From the NCBI GenBank assembly GCA_933228675.1, contig OW121741.1:59128037-59192036 (forward strand): DNA of 64,000 nt. Reading direction: 5' to 3'. The position numbers and the translations under genes are program-made. Below the pieces are notes generated by a model. That model saw only the letters and a program-made list of their open reading frames with translations, was not told the DNA's origin and did not search any database. Shown piece by piece: positions 21,449-33,100 of this stretch. This DNA comes from Stomorhina lunata (Eukaryota > Arthropoda > Insecta > Diptera > Rhiniidae). Positions within the stretch are counted from its first letter, which is position 1. Every line of letters begins with the position of its first letter.

Positions 21449-22043
21449 TCAACCACGGGTACCTAAATTCGCAGGGTTGTCTTCTGTTTTCACATGTTTC
21501 CAGTTGCTATTGCTGGTTATACTAATGATTTTAGCTACACGATTCGCCACAAATGTTTTGAGACTATTTGGGGGTTTTTGTAGCCAGCCAAGGACTATAG
21601 ATGAGTCCGTCCAAAGATACAAACTATCCGCCTCATTACGGAAAACAATTCGCTGATACGGCCGATCAGCCTCATGGACACGTATTTGTCTGAACATTTT
21701 CTCTATGTCGCCTGTAAATACGTATTTATAATAACGCCAACTAAGCACTGTCTGCATCAAGTCAGATTGAAGAGTGGGACCCTGATGTAAAACATCGTTT
21801 AATGAAAAACCACTTTTTTTTTTTCTTGGATGCATTGAAGACCAAACTTACTTTTGTTGATTTACTTTCCGGTCGAATAACCGCATGATGTGGTAGGAAA
21901 TATGATTCTTGTTTTGAATTGTTGATGTCTTGATGAAATACTGGTTCCATATGATCCATATCGATATATTCTTGCAGAACTTTCTGGTAGATCGGGAGAT
22001 TTCTCAAGAGTTTTATCCGTCCGATGATATTGAGCCAAAGCAC
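21449..22043 (-). pseudogene. BEL-2 reverse transcriptase / RNase H remnant with deletion
   Basis: The N-terminal part lies in one frame (QESYFLPHHAVIRPESKSTK, then LVFNASK) and shifts near 21800 to GFSLNDVLHQGPTLQSD and VFTGDIEKMFRQIRV, which holds the first catalytic Asp. At about 21650 the frame jumps from IVFRNE to DSLYLWTDSSIVLGWLQK, an RNase H motif. The YVDD catalytic box and the thumb are therefore deleted. It ends NWKHVKTEDNPANLGTRG, the usual RNase H end. Confidence 0.85.
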
Positions 22044-22800
22044 TATTTCTTGAATGACCCAAGTATATTTCTTGAGGAAAATTTTCTTTAAATGGTAGCC
22101 GCACTACGTACCGACAGTCCGACTGACGTGTAGTAGTTCTTTGAAAAAGGTTTTCACAATATGCGTCCGCTTCATTGACTATAAGATCCTTCTCGACCTC
22201 ATCAAGTTCCCAGAACTTCTTAATTTGATCATGGAGAAGCAAATCGTCTGAAGGCGACACAGTAGTTGAAAATGTGTTTATTTCACTTGCTTTACTTGGA
22301 CCTGACAAGTACCAACCGAAATGTGATTCTCTAGCTTCTAGATTACCAGAGATATTTTGTCGTATACCTTCAAGGTTGATGAGCGGTAAAACATCACTGC
22401 CTATTATCATATCTATAGCTGCAGGTTTATAAAACTTGGGATCAGCTAGATTCCAATTCTGAATTGCCCTGTAATTTTTAACTTCAATTGGGCGTGAAGG
22501 TAGAAGATAAGCGATCTTGGGTACTACGATTGCCAGAACCTTTATTTTGAAATCAGAAACTCTAGATTTCATATTGACAAAACATTTTCCTTTAGAGCTT
22601 CCTATAATAGTTCCACCGAACCCTGATATCTGACTACACTGTTTCTCAAGTGGTAGGCCAAGCCTTTGTTGAATACTTGTGGTAATAAAACTTCTTTCTG
22701 CTCCGGCATCCAGCAGAGCACGAGCCGTAAATAATTCCCCACCTTTTTCGATTTGAACTGGAGCTGTGGGCAACAGTGTAGTTCCTTCACGTTGTATAAA
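22044..22800 (-). pseudogene. BEL-2 aspartic protease region
   Basis: ARALLDAGAERSFITTSI contains the protease active site in the form LDAGAE, as is common in BEL/Pao. IDMIIGSDVLPLIN and ESHFGWYLSGPSKASEI follow, the typical bridge to reverse transcriptase. The frame is joined to gag only through a shift at about 22805, and it leaves homology after EIYLGHSRNSALAQY through another shift near 22040. Confidence 0.85.
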
Positions 22801-22808
22801 GTAAGCCG

Positions 22809-24053
22809 TTATATTATCAGAGTTGTCAACTTGGGTATTGAACTAGAATTTTCTCCTTGATGATTTGCATTGGATCTGGACTGGTTACCTGACGAGTTAT
22901 TCGACCTGGTGTCGTCTTTTTCTAAATGAAGCATTGTATGATGCTTTTTGTGGCATACGGAACACGAATTTTTACTTTGGCACTTTGCTTTAAAATGGGT
23001 TGGCGATAGACAGTTCACACAATATTTATTTGAAAAAACAAATTTCATTCGCTCATTTGGGGATAACGATTTGAATGATTTGCAAACTCTTAGTGGGTGA
23101 TTTTGCTTGCATTTCCTACAGCTGAAATTTTGTTCACTTTGAGCGTGAAATGCCTGAGTTCGTGAAGAACTGCTATCCTTTGGTGGAAATCTTTTCCTAT
23201 CTGACATCGTTTCTAGGATTTCTACTCTTTCAGAAAGAAATTCATTTAATTGTGGCCAGGTTGGTAGTTTACGATGATTCTTCAAGGACACCTCCCACTC
23301 CTTAACCGTTTCATCAGAAAGCTTTGAGACAACGACATGAATCAAAAATGGATCATTATCATGTAATTCAATCTTGTAATTCTTTAAAATTGCTAAACAG
23401 TCGTTAACGGTATTTTGAATATACCTTAAAGATTTGACTGTTTCATTTGGTGTGGATTGAACTGCATGAATCTTTTTGACTTGATCCTGCACCAAAAGCC
23501 TTTTATTTTCAAACCTGTTTTTTAATTTCTCCCAAGCTAAACTATAATTACTATCTACCAAGTCAAAATCCTTTATGGCTTGGTAGGCCTCGCCCCTTAC
23601 TTTGCTTCGCAAATAATAAAGTTTTTGCGCTGGTGCTATGGAAGAATCTTTCCCGATCACCGCCTGGAACATATCCCGGAAAGCAGGCCACTTGGAGTAA
23701 CCACCCTCAAAATCCTGTATTTCGCACGCTGGTAGCTTTAACGTGGGCCTGGAGTTTGATTGATGAGGTTCCGTTGATGTAAACGCTTCCTTTTTCTCCA
23801 AAATCTTAGTACGTGTAGACTCGTATAAATTACAAGCTGCCACATATTTCACGGTCAGATCGTCTTTCGCATCTTCTTCTGGTAATTCCAAAATGTATGC
23901 CTCGTGCGACTCTATTAACTTGTCCCACCTTCTCTGCAATTCCTTTTCTTTCACATCCAGGAATGCAGCTGAGGAATGTTCTGGACAAGTTCCATCAAAA
24001 CTGTCTCTAACTGCTTTAAGTCAAATTTACATTTTCTTTTTGAAGCTGCCATT
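22809..24053 (-). pseudogene. BEL-2 gag
   Basis: Minus-strand ATG at 24053 (MAASKRKCKFDLKQLE); a frameshift at about 23955 leads into the long frame KEKELQRRWDKLIESHEAY (22809-23954). This has the BEL gag core (LPACEIQDFEGGYSKWPAFR, YYLRSKVRGEAYQAIKDF, WEKLKNRFENKRLLVQ) and zinc knuckles (CRKCKQNHPLRVCKSF, YCVNCLSPTHFKAKCQSK, CSVCHKKHHTMLH). The core packs element RNA into particles. Confidence 0.87.
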
Positions 24054-24229
24054 GTTATACCCTTACCGAAAATAACCCTTTAGAATTTTATCGAAAATTG
24101 TACGAAATTGTAAAAAAAAATCGTAAAAACTTTTTTGGGGTTCTTCTTTACTTGAGGTAAATTCCACTAAACACCTTGATTTTAAATGTATTGCCTTAAA
24201 TTTTCCCAAAAAATCGAAAAAACATTTTT

Positions 24230-24492
24230 TAGACTTGTTTACCGCTTGTTATCGATTTTTGCTTAATTGTAAAAATTAATTCGTGCACAACCTTTCAATA
24301 TTTTTTTTATGTCACGAAACTCCTTCTAAATGTACCTCTTTTAATTTCCACGGGAAAATATTTTAATTGGCTTGATTACCGCTAATTATCGATTTTATTA
24401 AATCGTAAAAAAAATTTTCGTGCACAATCTTTTAAATTAATTTTTTATGCAACGAAAGTTCTTATTAATCCACCCAAATTAATATTTCATAT
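24230..24492. repeat. Tandem ~137-bp duplication in the BEL-2 leader
   Basis: 24232-24350 and 24369-24490 are diverged direct copies sharing the order GACTTG/GGCTTG, TTACCGCT, TTATCGATTTT, TTCGTGCACAA and ATGNNACGAAA. This lies upstream of gag and is probably leader or LTR sequence. Confidence 0.65.
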
Positions 24493-24889
24493 AAAAAATT
24501 TATTGAAAAACTCACCGGTACTCATCATGGACCCTTGACTGATTGTGATGACGTCACGCACAAGTAAATTTTTTAGTTGAAGTTGTTGGTGATAATTACT
24601 GTTGTTTAAATGATCACTTGTCTCACTGAAGAATTTCTTTGTATTCTTTTGTTGTTTTCAAACCTTTTTCTTTAATTTAATTATTTAATAAATCTATTAC
24701 TTTTATTATCTCACTTGAAGAAATATTTTTCTTTTCTATTTTGATTTTATTTTCTTTTAATTTTTTTATTTAAGAAATTAAACTTCTATGACCAGTAGTT
24801 GAGAGTTACCTTTATTGATGAGTTCTTTATTAGTGATGACACTTTGATTTGGGTATATTTAGTGGGATATTTTTTAGTGGTTTTTTTAT
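24493..24889. other. A/T-rich interval between BEL-2 and the R1-type LINE
   Basis: No gene is recognised. The interval must contain the undefined 5' end of BEL-2 and the 3' end of the LINE. A TGATGACGTCACGC palindromic word lies near 24547. Confidence 0.4.
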
Positions 24890-24954
24890 GTGTATCACCT
24901 ACTCACTCCCCGCGGCACTGCCCTCAGGTATTACTTCGCGGGGCTGGTTAGCGC

Positions 24955-27891
24955 TTACGCTACTTCGGGGTTTACTTCAGCTCGTGTGCGCTCTTTCCGT
25001 ATTGCTTCTTCTTGTTTTAGTAAATTATTAATTTCAGTTTTAAGGTTACATACTAGTTTCCAATTTCTTTCCGAATGTAGCATTACGTCTATGATGTTAC
25101 CAGGTACTATTGCGTATCCTACTTCGCTTTCTAGTAGGTGTCGTTTAGCTTCAAATCTAGGGCATTTGAAGACCACATGCTCGGCATCTTCTGGGATTGA
25201 GCATATTGGGCAATCTGGCGGGAAGTTGTGCCCATATTTAAATAAATATCTTCTGAATCCTCCGTGACCTGATAAAAACTGTGTGAGGTTATAATTAACC
25301 TCTCCATGTTTTCGATTGACCCATTTGTTTATTGTTGGAATTAATCTGAATGTCCATCTCCCTTTGTCTGAGCTTTGCCATCTTCTTTGCCAGTTGGTCA
25401 TTGTTTTATTTCTTTCCATAACTTCCTCTCTTGTGCATTTTCAGATCTATTCGCTGTTTTAGCTTCATATATTCTATATGCCTCATCTGAAGCCAGATCA
25501 AGTGGGATCGTTCCCGAAATAACAGCTGTAGCTTCTAGTGATATTGTCCGATAGCCACTTGCTACTCTTAGACAACTTTGCCTAAAAAGGGAGAGAATGT
25601 TTTTTCGAGACACACTCTTGATTGATTTTGCCAAATAGGGGCTCCATATAATAGTATCGACATTGTTACTCTACACAAAAAAGTCCTTCTACTTTGTCTG
25701 GGTCCACCGACATTAGGCATTATTCTACTGAGAGCATTGTTTGCAACTGTTGCTTTTTTGAACGCATATTCTAGATGTGCTTTAAAATTAAGCTTATCGT
25801 GATGTAGATGACGAAATAGTTGTTCTACCCACTTTTATTTCTAAAGATTCCTTTTTTCTCCTGCTGCTAATTAAAACTGCTTCCATTTTATGACCTGCTA
25901 ATTCTAAGCCAACTTTGTCTAGCCAACCCTTCACTATACTGATGCAGTCGTTGGCGTACATTTGCACTTCATCAATGAAGCGTGCACAGACAACAATTGC
26001 AATATCATCGGCGAAACCAATAATATTGGTCTCTTCGGGAATATTTAATTCTAGTACTTCATTGTACATAATATTCCAGGGCAATGGGCCCAAAACTGAT
26101 CCTTGAGGTACTCCCGCTGAGGTCAGATGACATTTCGTTCCTTCGTCGGTGTTATACCATAAGGTTCTATTTGTAAAATAGTCACCGATTATTCTAATAA
26201 TATAGTTGAAGACTTCTAAGCGTTGAAGTGATGTCATTATATGGTTCCATCCCGCGCTGTTAAATGCATTTTTGATATCCAATGTGATAACCATACAATA
26301 TTTCCGATTTGCACCTTTTCCGTGTATTGCTTCCTCCGCCATTTTTTTCACCATTTTTATGGCGTCCACCGTTGACCTAGCTTTCCGGAAGCCGTATTGT
26401 CAATCTGAAAGTCCGTTTGATCTTTCAACTTCGGGTAGTAATCTGTTACATACTAATCTCCAATTGTGTCCAAAAGACAAATGGGGCGGTATGATGACGG
26501 CTCACCTAAGCGTTTGGTTTTGGTAATAAGACCAGCTTTTGTTTTTTCCAGATCTCTGGAAATTTTCCAGTTCTGAGGCAATTGTTAAACACATTACCAA
26601 AAATATAGGGTTTCTCCTTTAATGCTATCTTCAGTGCTCTGTTTGGTATGGCATCTGGCCCAGGAGCCTTGTTGTCGCCTATACAAGAGCAGGATTGAAT
26701 TACTTCCTCTTCTGACACTTCTACTATTGGGCTATCAGCATGTTGCACTATTCCTTCTTGCAGTTGTCCACTTGGGAAAAGAGCTTCCACAATATTCTTG
26801 AAGAGCTGTGGACATGTAACTTGTGAGGTTTTTTGATTTTTTAAGCGAGCCATAACAATGCGATAGGCATTTCCCCATGGGTTCGCATCAACTTCTCTAC
26901 ATAGTAGTCGAAAGCTTTCTTGTTTACTTCTCTTTATAGCTTTCTGAAGATCACATCTTGTCTGATGATATATTTGGCGTCTAATATCGGCATCATGTCT
27001 TGATTGTCGTCTCTGGAACAATATTCTTGACTTCAAGCATTTTTTGCGCAATTCAGCAATTTCAGAGTTCCACCAGTAGTTTGGTTTCCTGTTATTTGAT
27101 TGTCTTCTTCTAGGCATTGAAGCGTCACAAGCATTTCTTAAAGTTTCAGTAATGTTTGAGACTTGAACTTCACCTTCCAGCGGTAGATGAGAAGCGAATT
27201 CTACTAAAAAGATATCTGGGTCAAGTTTTTCTTGGGCCCATCCCAGCGAGGTAAGAGGGCGTCTCAGACCTAAACGCGTACTATTATACACCGTGAAGGT
27301 AATAGCCTGGTGGTCGCTGTGAGTGTAATGCTCACTAACGTTCCATTTAATGTTTCTTGCCAGCGAATGGGTAACAAATGTGAGGTCTACAATAGAGCCT
27401 GTAGCTCCTCTCCTAAACGTTTGAACATTTCCGATGTTACAAAGGACTATATCTAACCGAGAAAACGCCTCTAAAAGTGCACGACCTCTAGAGTTAGTAA
27501 ATTGCGACCCCCATTCGACTGCCCATGCATTAAAGTCACCGGCAATGACTTTCGGGTTAAAAGCTGCAGCTTCATTTACAATGCTATCTAGATAGTTTTT
27601 ATACTCTTGTAGTGGAATGTTAGGAGATACATAGCAACTATAGAAGTATATTGCACCAATCTTTGTTCTAACGAAACCGTCAGAGGGTGTTTTCGTTGAC
27701 TCCTGTATAGCCAGATCGCCACATGACCATATTGCTGCTTTACCTGTGTTGTCTTTTTCCCAAATAGTGCTAGTCAGGTTTTTATACTGCTCGGAAATTA
27801 TAGCCACATCAATGTCAATTTCTCTTACTGTTTGGGCAAGTAGATCTTGAGCAGCTGCGCAATGATTTAAATTCAGTTGAATAATTTTCAT
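24955..27891 (-). pseudogene. R1-type LINE ORF2 (endonuclease/reverse transcriptase), disrupted
   Basis: The first 461 codons (26506-27891) are open: the apurinic-like endonuclease has LNLNHC, ISEQYK, VIAGDFNAWAVEWGS and SDHQAITF, followed by the start of the RT region (IPNRALKIALKEKPYIFGNV). Near 26505-26440 there are two frame changes, with SSYRPICLLDTIG in the intermediate frame. A TGA at about 26400 falls just before QYGFRKARSTVDA. RT continues with VITLDIKNAFNSAGW, AGVPQGSVLGPL and the catalytic box IIGFADDIAIV (25794-26369). After more shifts come RVASGYRTISLEATAVISG and a C-terminal zinc motif, CPICSIPEDAEHVVFKC, ending at 24955. The enzyme would nick target DNA and copy its RNA there. 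Too damaged to work. Confidence 0.88.
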
Positions 27892-29022
27892 TATTTGCGA
27901 AGACTAAGCGCCTTTTTAAATATAGGACATCTTCTACTACCAGCTATATGTCCGGTATACAATGCGCTATTGGCAACACAAAACATGCATCGTGGATCGC
28001 CGTTACAATCCCTTGCAATGTGGTTAGGTTCACCACACTTTCTACAGAGGCGTGATCTATCTACGCTGCATTTACAGTCGACAGCTATGTGACCGAACTC
28101 CAGGCACCTAAAGCACCATTTAGGTATAAATAGTTCGCGTACTCTACAAATTGACCATCCAATTCTTAGTTTTCCGAGACGTAGAGCTTTTTTGGCTACC
28201 GTGTCTGGTAAACTTATCGTAGCAGTCTGTGTACCTCCATATGCTTTGCGAATATTTTTAACGACATTCATATCCAGATCCGTTACACTGAGTTGGTTCT
28301 TCAAAGCAGCGCAAATATCAGCTGCTGTTGTTACCTCATCTAGATCTTTACATTCTATTAAAAATTCCATCACTCTGGCCCTTATTTCGGCTTTACCTTC
28401 GAGTGTTTTTCCAATTAGATCGTTAAAGTTGGAAGTTTCCTCCTTGCTTGCGGAGTTTATTTCGAGCAGAATTTCACCCTTTTGCGTTCTACGTATTTTT
28501 CGAACACTCTTTCCAAAATCCTGCAGGTTTGGATCGGTTTTTATTTCACGTATGTCTGCATATGTGTTTCCACCGCTTGCAGATATTATCAACGCGTTCG
28601 GTCTGCTTTTTGTTTGTTGTGGCTTCTTTTTCCGGTTCCGGAAATTCTTCTGTTTTTTGTGCTGAAGGTATATTAGTTGCCTCCTCACCATTGGTTTGTG
28701 ACTGTTTCTTCATTTTCTTGGCTATTGTCTTTCGTGGCTCATCATTTCCATCTCTAGTCCTTTTAACTGTTTCTACAGTGATTCTAAACATTATTGGTAA
28801 TGTTTGCACAGACTTCTCTATTTGGATTACCTTTATTGGCTCTTCTGCCCTACTTGAGTTTTGTGTTTCAAGTTCTTTCCAGGCTTTTACCACTTGCACC
28901 TCCTCTGATTCATCCGTAGTTTGCTCCGGTGTTCTCACCATCATTGCACTTTTCTTAAAGGGGTTTTCCATGCCCATCGGAGACTCCATTTCTTTATATT
29001 TGTGATTGTCGCAGGAGCCCAA
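27891..29022 (-). pseudogene. R1-type LINE ORF1 (gag-like), one frameshift
   Basis: Minus-strand ATG at 29022 (MGSCDNHKYKEMESPMGM). The first frame runs to about 28615 (KEATTNKK), then one frame change leads to RPNALIISASGGNTYADI and the frame ending at 27891. The C-terminal part has knuckles CFRCLEFGHIAVDC, CRKCGEPNHIARDC and a third starting CMFCVAN. ORF1 proteins of this group bind element RNA. The stop TAA overlaps the ORF2 ATG as TAATG; in the R1-clade element SART1 the same arrangement supports termination-reinitiation. A fragment of the same ORF1 is at 34971-35312. Confidence 0.87.
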
Positions 29023-29350
29023 AGATTAAAATCCAGAGAACGACAAAAGATAACTTTGTAGCAAATACAGCTACCAGTTTGACTGCGATCACGGCAGCGA
29101 CACGGACCAAATAAACTAAAATTTTCACGATCAGATGGCAGTAAAAACAGTAAAACAGAGGGATAGCAAATATAGCAACCTGTTGGCTGCGGTTTAAAGA
29201 AGCGACACAGTCAGGTGGCGGTAAAAAGTAAAACTTTATCGACAAGGATAATTGGTAGGTGTGTAGCAAATACAGCCACCAGATTGGCAGCGATCACAGC
29301 AGCGACACAAACCTAAAAGCTAAAGAACGCCATTGCTGTTTGCATCGGGG

Positions 29351-29372
29351 ATAATTTTTCTTAGTGAAAATC
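29351..29372 (+). promoter_or_regulatory. Candidate TCT-type start region and short leader of RpS5
   Basis: A pyrimidine run, TTTTTCTTAG (29354-29363), lies 10 bp upstream of the ATG. Fly ribosomal protein genes start transcription at a C inside such a tract (TCT initiator). This would give an unusually short leader of about 13 nt. Only 54 bp separate the ATG from the LINE end at 29318, so upstream promoter sequence is either very compact or replaced. Confidence 0.35.
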
Positions 29373-30056
29373 ATGGCTGAAGTTGCTGAGAACATTACCG
29401 AAACTTTTGAGGAACAACCTCCAATTGAGACTGAGGGTGCTGAGACTTTGTTGGAAACCAACGTTGTCTCAACTACTGAATTGCCCGAAATTAAATTGTT
29501 CGGTCGTTGGTCTTGCGATGATGTTACCGTCAATGACATTTCTTTGCAAGATTACATCTCCGTTAAGGAGAAGTTTGCTCGTTATTTACCTCACTCCGCT
29601 GGTCGTTATGCTGCCAAACGTTTCCGCAAGGCTCAATGCCCCATTGTTGAACGTTTGACCTGCTCCTTGATGATGAAGGGTCGCAACAACGGCAAGAAGC
29701 TTATGGCTTGCCGTATTGTCAAACATTCCTTCGAAATCATTCACTTGTTGACTGGTGAAAATCCTTTGCAGATTCTCGTCAGTGCCATCATCAACTCTGG
29801 CCCCCGTGAAGATTCCACCCGTATTGGTCGTGCTGGTACCGTTCGTCGTCAAGCCGTCGATGTTTCCCCTCTCCGTCGTGTCAACCAAGCTATCTGGTTG
29901 TTGTGCACTGGTGCCCGCGAAGCTGCTTTCAGAAACATCAAGACCATTGCTGAATGCTTGGCCGATGAATTGATTAACGCCGCTAAGGGTTCCTCCAACT
30001 CTTATGCCATCAAGAAGAAGGATGAATTGGAACGTGTTGCTAAGTCCAACAGATAA
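29373..30056 (+). CDS. RpS5: 40S ribosomal protein S5 (uS7 family), intact and intronless
   Basis: The complete 227-residue protein is [19 protein letters not shown] to LERVAKSNR. The acidic N-terminal extension is followed by the highly conserved body: [92 protein letters not shown] and [20 protein letters not shown]. Length and sequence fit insect RpS5 (I recall about 228 residues in Drosophila). uS7 sits in the head of the small ribosomal subunit, binds 18S rRNA and lines the mRNA exit/E-site region. The true start is the ATG at 29373; a slightly longer GTG-initiated frame is not needed. Codon use is richer in G and C than in the flanks. There are no introns, and a 31-A run follows the polyadenylation signals, so this may be a processed copy (retrogene); the intact frame suggests it is functional or very young. 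Confidence 0.95.
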   Translation: MAEVAENITETFEEQPPIETEGAETLLETNVVSTTELPEIKLFGRWSCDDVTVNDISLQDYISVKEKFARYLPHSAGRYAAKRFRKAQCPIVERLTCSLMMKGRNNGKKLMACRIVKHSFEIIHLLTGENPLQILVSAIINSGPREDSTRIGRAGTVRRQAVDVSPLRRVNQAIWLLCTGAREAAFRNIKTIAECLADELINAAKGSSNSYAIKKKDELERVAKSNR

Positions 30057-30107
30057 ATGCATATACTGTTTTACCATGTGTATATATTTTACACTTTTTT
30101 ATTAATG

Positions 30108-30134
30108 AAATGATAATAAAATAAAACATCTTAA

Positions 30135-30170
<36 letters not shown>
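30108..30170 (+). other. Polyadenylation signals and genomic oligo(A) tract after RpS5
   Basis: AATAAAATAAAAC at about 30114-30126 gives overlapping AATAAA-like signals, and a run of 31 A (30140-30170) follows within 20 bp. That order is what a reverse-transcribed mRNA leaves in the genome. No convincing target duplication was found around the unit. Confidence 0.7.
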
Positions 30171-30174
<4 letters not shown>

Positions 30175-33100
30175 GTAATGTAATGATGTTTTCTTGTGAA
30201 AATGTTTTTAAACTTTTCATCAAAAGGTCCGAAGAAGGAATTAAATACAGTAATATATAAACAAATAAAGGATAAAAGGATACCAACATCAAAACTACTT
30301 AAAACGATTCCTACGAAAAGAACACTTCTGCGCTATTGAATAATTTTTGATTTTATTACAGATATACACTACATGCAAATTTTCCTTATTTTCTAACATT
30401 AGAATATTGAGAGACAGAGAGTCGGTGGGACCCGTCTTAGCCGCTAGCTTCAGTGGTGTGGGGAGGTTCTTGACTCCTGTCAATCAAAACACCATTATCT
30501 ATTATTTTATTAAAGAGTCCCGGATTTAGAGTGAGGCTAACAAATATGGATGATACAAAACTATTAACTATAGATTCCCCAGAAAATGAAATACAAACAA
30601 ACCTTACTATTGATTATTAAAAGTTACTGGACACTATGTATTCGATGTCGAAAGAAACTTTTTGGGGCATGTTGTATTACCCCGTGTTCAAAACCCTCCC
30701 AAACCATTGTTCTTCTTAACACGATACTAATTTATAAGAAGAACCCGAAAGCATAATTAAATTTTCTTCAACCCCAAAGGATTAGTCACAAAATTTGTTT
30801 ACTCCAACATTATTTTAAGTTTATTAAAAAAATATATTCAGATTTGGCACATTTTAATAAATTTATAAAAAATTTTCAACAAAATAATTAAATTCTAACA
30901 ACTAGTTAAAGAGTACTAGAAAAACTCAAGTTTTAAACAAATTCAAAATATTCTTTTGATTTTACATAAAAATATAATAATAAGAATTAAAATTTTTTTT
31001 TTTTTTTGGACTAATTTGCACCCATAAACGTTTTTTTTATATCTACTATACACGATGTTGTTTTTGATTTCTTTTCTCTTTTTTTTTTTTTAAATTAAAA
31101 CCTAAATTTTGGTAAATTTGGATCTAAATTATCTTTATCATTTCAATTTTCACAATAATAAATTTTTTTTTTTTATTTTATATTTCATTTTTATTATTTT
31201 GTTTTATGTTATTGAATGAAATTTATTTATTGATCCTTTTTTAATTAATTATTAGTTATAAAAATAGGTTAAATAAGAAAATGAAAATTAATGAAAAATT
31301 GAACAAATCAAAACTGTTTTTATACCATATATTTTTTTCTTTAATTTTTAATTAATAAAAAAAATGCATTCAGAAGCCTTATTTATTTACAAATGAATTA
31401 CTCGTTAGAAATTGAAAATTTTTAGCAAATGAAAATTCGAACAATTTGAAATTTTAACAGAAAGAATTTAAATTTTAACAAAATTAATTTATAATAACTT
31501 TTAACTTATCACAATCTTCAAAGAAAAAAAAAAAACAGTTCTGATCTGAAAAAAATAACGAAAAAAAATTACATGAGCTTTGGTATTGCAATTTTTTTAT
31601 TTTTTTTTTTTTTTTTTTGTTTTTAAGTAATATACTAAAACAAACTTAGAAATCAAATACTAAGCTGGTGGTCTTACAATTTTGCCTCAACTGTATTTGA
31701 GATTGCAATAACAGAGCTCATGTAAATAACAGAAATATTTATTGCACTTACTTGCAGAGATGTTGAAAAGCTTTCCAAATCGCCGCTGTTAGTTTGTAAA
31801 TGAGAGGAGATGATGAACTCTGTTGTCTACTTTTATTCCTTTATAATCTCGGATTTTTTTTATTATTTTTTTTCTGTTTTAATATTTAGGTTTTTTTTTT
31901 CTTTTGTTTTCACTTTTCCTTTTCTTATTTAACACAATTTTTTTTTTTTTTTGAATTTTTGTTTCACAGTGGCTCTGTTTCAGAAAATGTTATCAAACAA
32001 ATTTAGATATTTACTTTTTATTTATTTGGTTAAACTTATATTTTTTTGCCGTACGAAAACCTCTTTTTCTTTCTTTCTTTTTTTTTTTTTTTAATTTTAA
32101 TGATAAATATAGATTTAGATCCTTTTTTTTTTATTATTTTTAATTAGGAATTTCGTTCATAATTTTGCAATTTCTTTACACGGTGGTATAAATAAACACT
32201 TTTATGAGTGCAATAAAAACTAATATAACTTTTAATATTTTAATTTTATGAAATCACTCACTCTTGATCAAAATTAATATTATTATTATTTTTTTTTAAA
32301 CTATAATAAAAATATAAAATTTATAAAAATTTTTTTTATCCTGATTTTTGGTTGTTCTTTTCTCAAGTTACATGGGAAACTGTTTTTCATGATAAAACTG
32401 CATATTAGAATACCAATATCAGAAGATTTAATTGAGTCGGAGAATTAGTACAGTTTCTCTCTTTTGGTGTTGATTCATAAACTTGGAGACTAATGATGAA
32501 ATGCCTCTCTGTAATGCAAATGATGAAACTATTAAAAAGAGTTAGAATTTGATAAGTTCAAATTTTTTTTCTGTATTTTTTTTTTTTTAATTTTATAGAA
32601 TTACCTTTTCTATAATATTCCCTATAGAACTGTAAGATAAAAACTTAACCCTTTTTCTGGATATATGGTTATCAAATCCTTCGTAAGCAAGATATTTTTA
32701 AGTTTCTTATTATTTTCCCATTGAAAAAACTTTAAATAAAAAAATTGTTGCCTTTTTCATCGATTTTCACCAAAGATTGTCAAAAGCAAAATCAATTTAT
32801 TCCTCCTTGCGATTGTAAATTTCAACTAGTTTCGATGATTTTCCTTAATGTGGAAAAATATATTTCTATCAGGAAAATTATTTAATTATTTTATAAAGAA
32901 TTTAATGTAAAAAAAAAATATCGATTTGATTACCTTATGTTGAAAAGAAATTATCTTTAGTTAGAAATACCACCTTGAATTACCATATATTTAAATTATG
33001 GATTTAACCAAAGGTGTTGTAAACTTCGTGGTCAAAATGAAAAAGAATGACGGAGCCTAATTTTTGGGAAAACTTAATTTTTTGAAAATCATGATGGCTA

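Larger units (their letters stand above)
19681..24600 (-). mobile_element. Defective BEL/Pao retrotransposon (BEL-2), minus strand
   Basis: Domain order leftward from 24053 is gag (DUF1759 type and zinc knuckles), protease, reverse transcriptase, RNase H, integrase. The stop after integrase is at 19780 and only about 100 bp follow before the BEL-1 remnant, so no 3' LTR is evident. A leader with a tandem repeat lies at 24054-24600, and the 5' LTR could not be delimited. Lesions: a frameshift near the gag start, frame changes at about 22805, 22040 and 21800, a large deletion in reverse transcriptase at about 21650, and shifts at 21250-21300. Confidence 0.85.
24890..29318 (-). mobile_element. 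R1-clade-like LINE, minus strand, defective
   Basis: This non-LTR retrotransposon has a 5' UTR (29023-29318) made of related words such as GCAGCGACAC and GGCAGTAAAA/GGCGGTAAAA in inverted sense, then ORF1 with zinc knuckles and ORF2 with endonuclease, reverse transcriptase and a C-terminal zinc motif. ORF2 starts MKIIQLNLNHCAAAQDLL, characteristic of R1-type elements. ORF1 and ORF2 share the stop-start TAATG. Similarity to a second copy (35312-35618) stops at CTAAAGAA (29318), where RpS5 flank begins, so the 5' end is truncated or cut here. The 3' end is not precisely defined. Confidence 0.85.

Noticed and set aside
28192..29005. Plus-strand frames of 157-185 codons (and the copy at 34891-35295)
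   Set aside because: Antisense shadows of LINE ORF1.
29354..30203. Similar words TTTTTCTTAGTGAAAATC and TTTTCTTGTGAAAATG on both sides of RpS5 as a target duplication
   Set aside because: The right copy lies about 20 bp beyond the A tract and the left copy overlaps the presumed mRNA start; position and match are not those of a real duplication.
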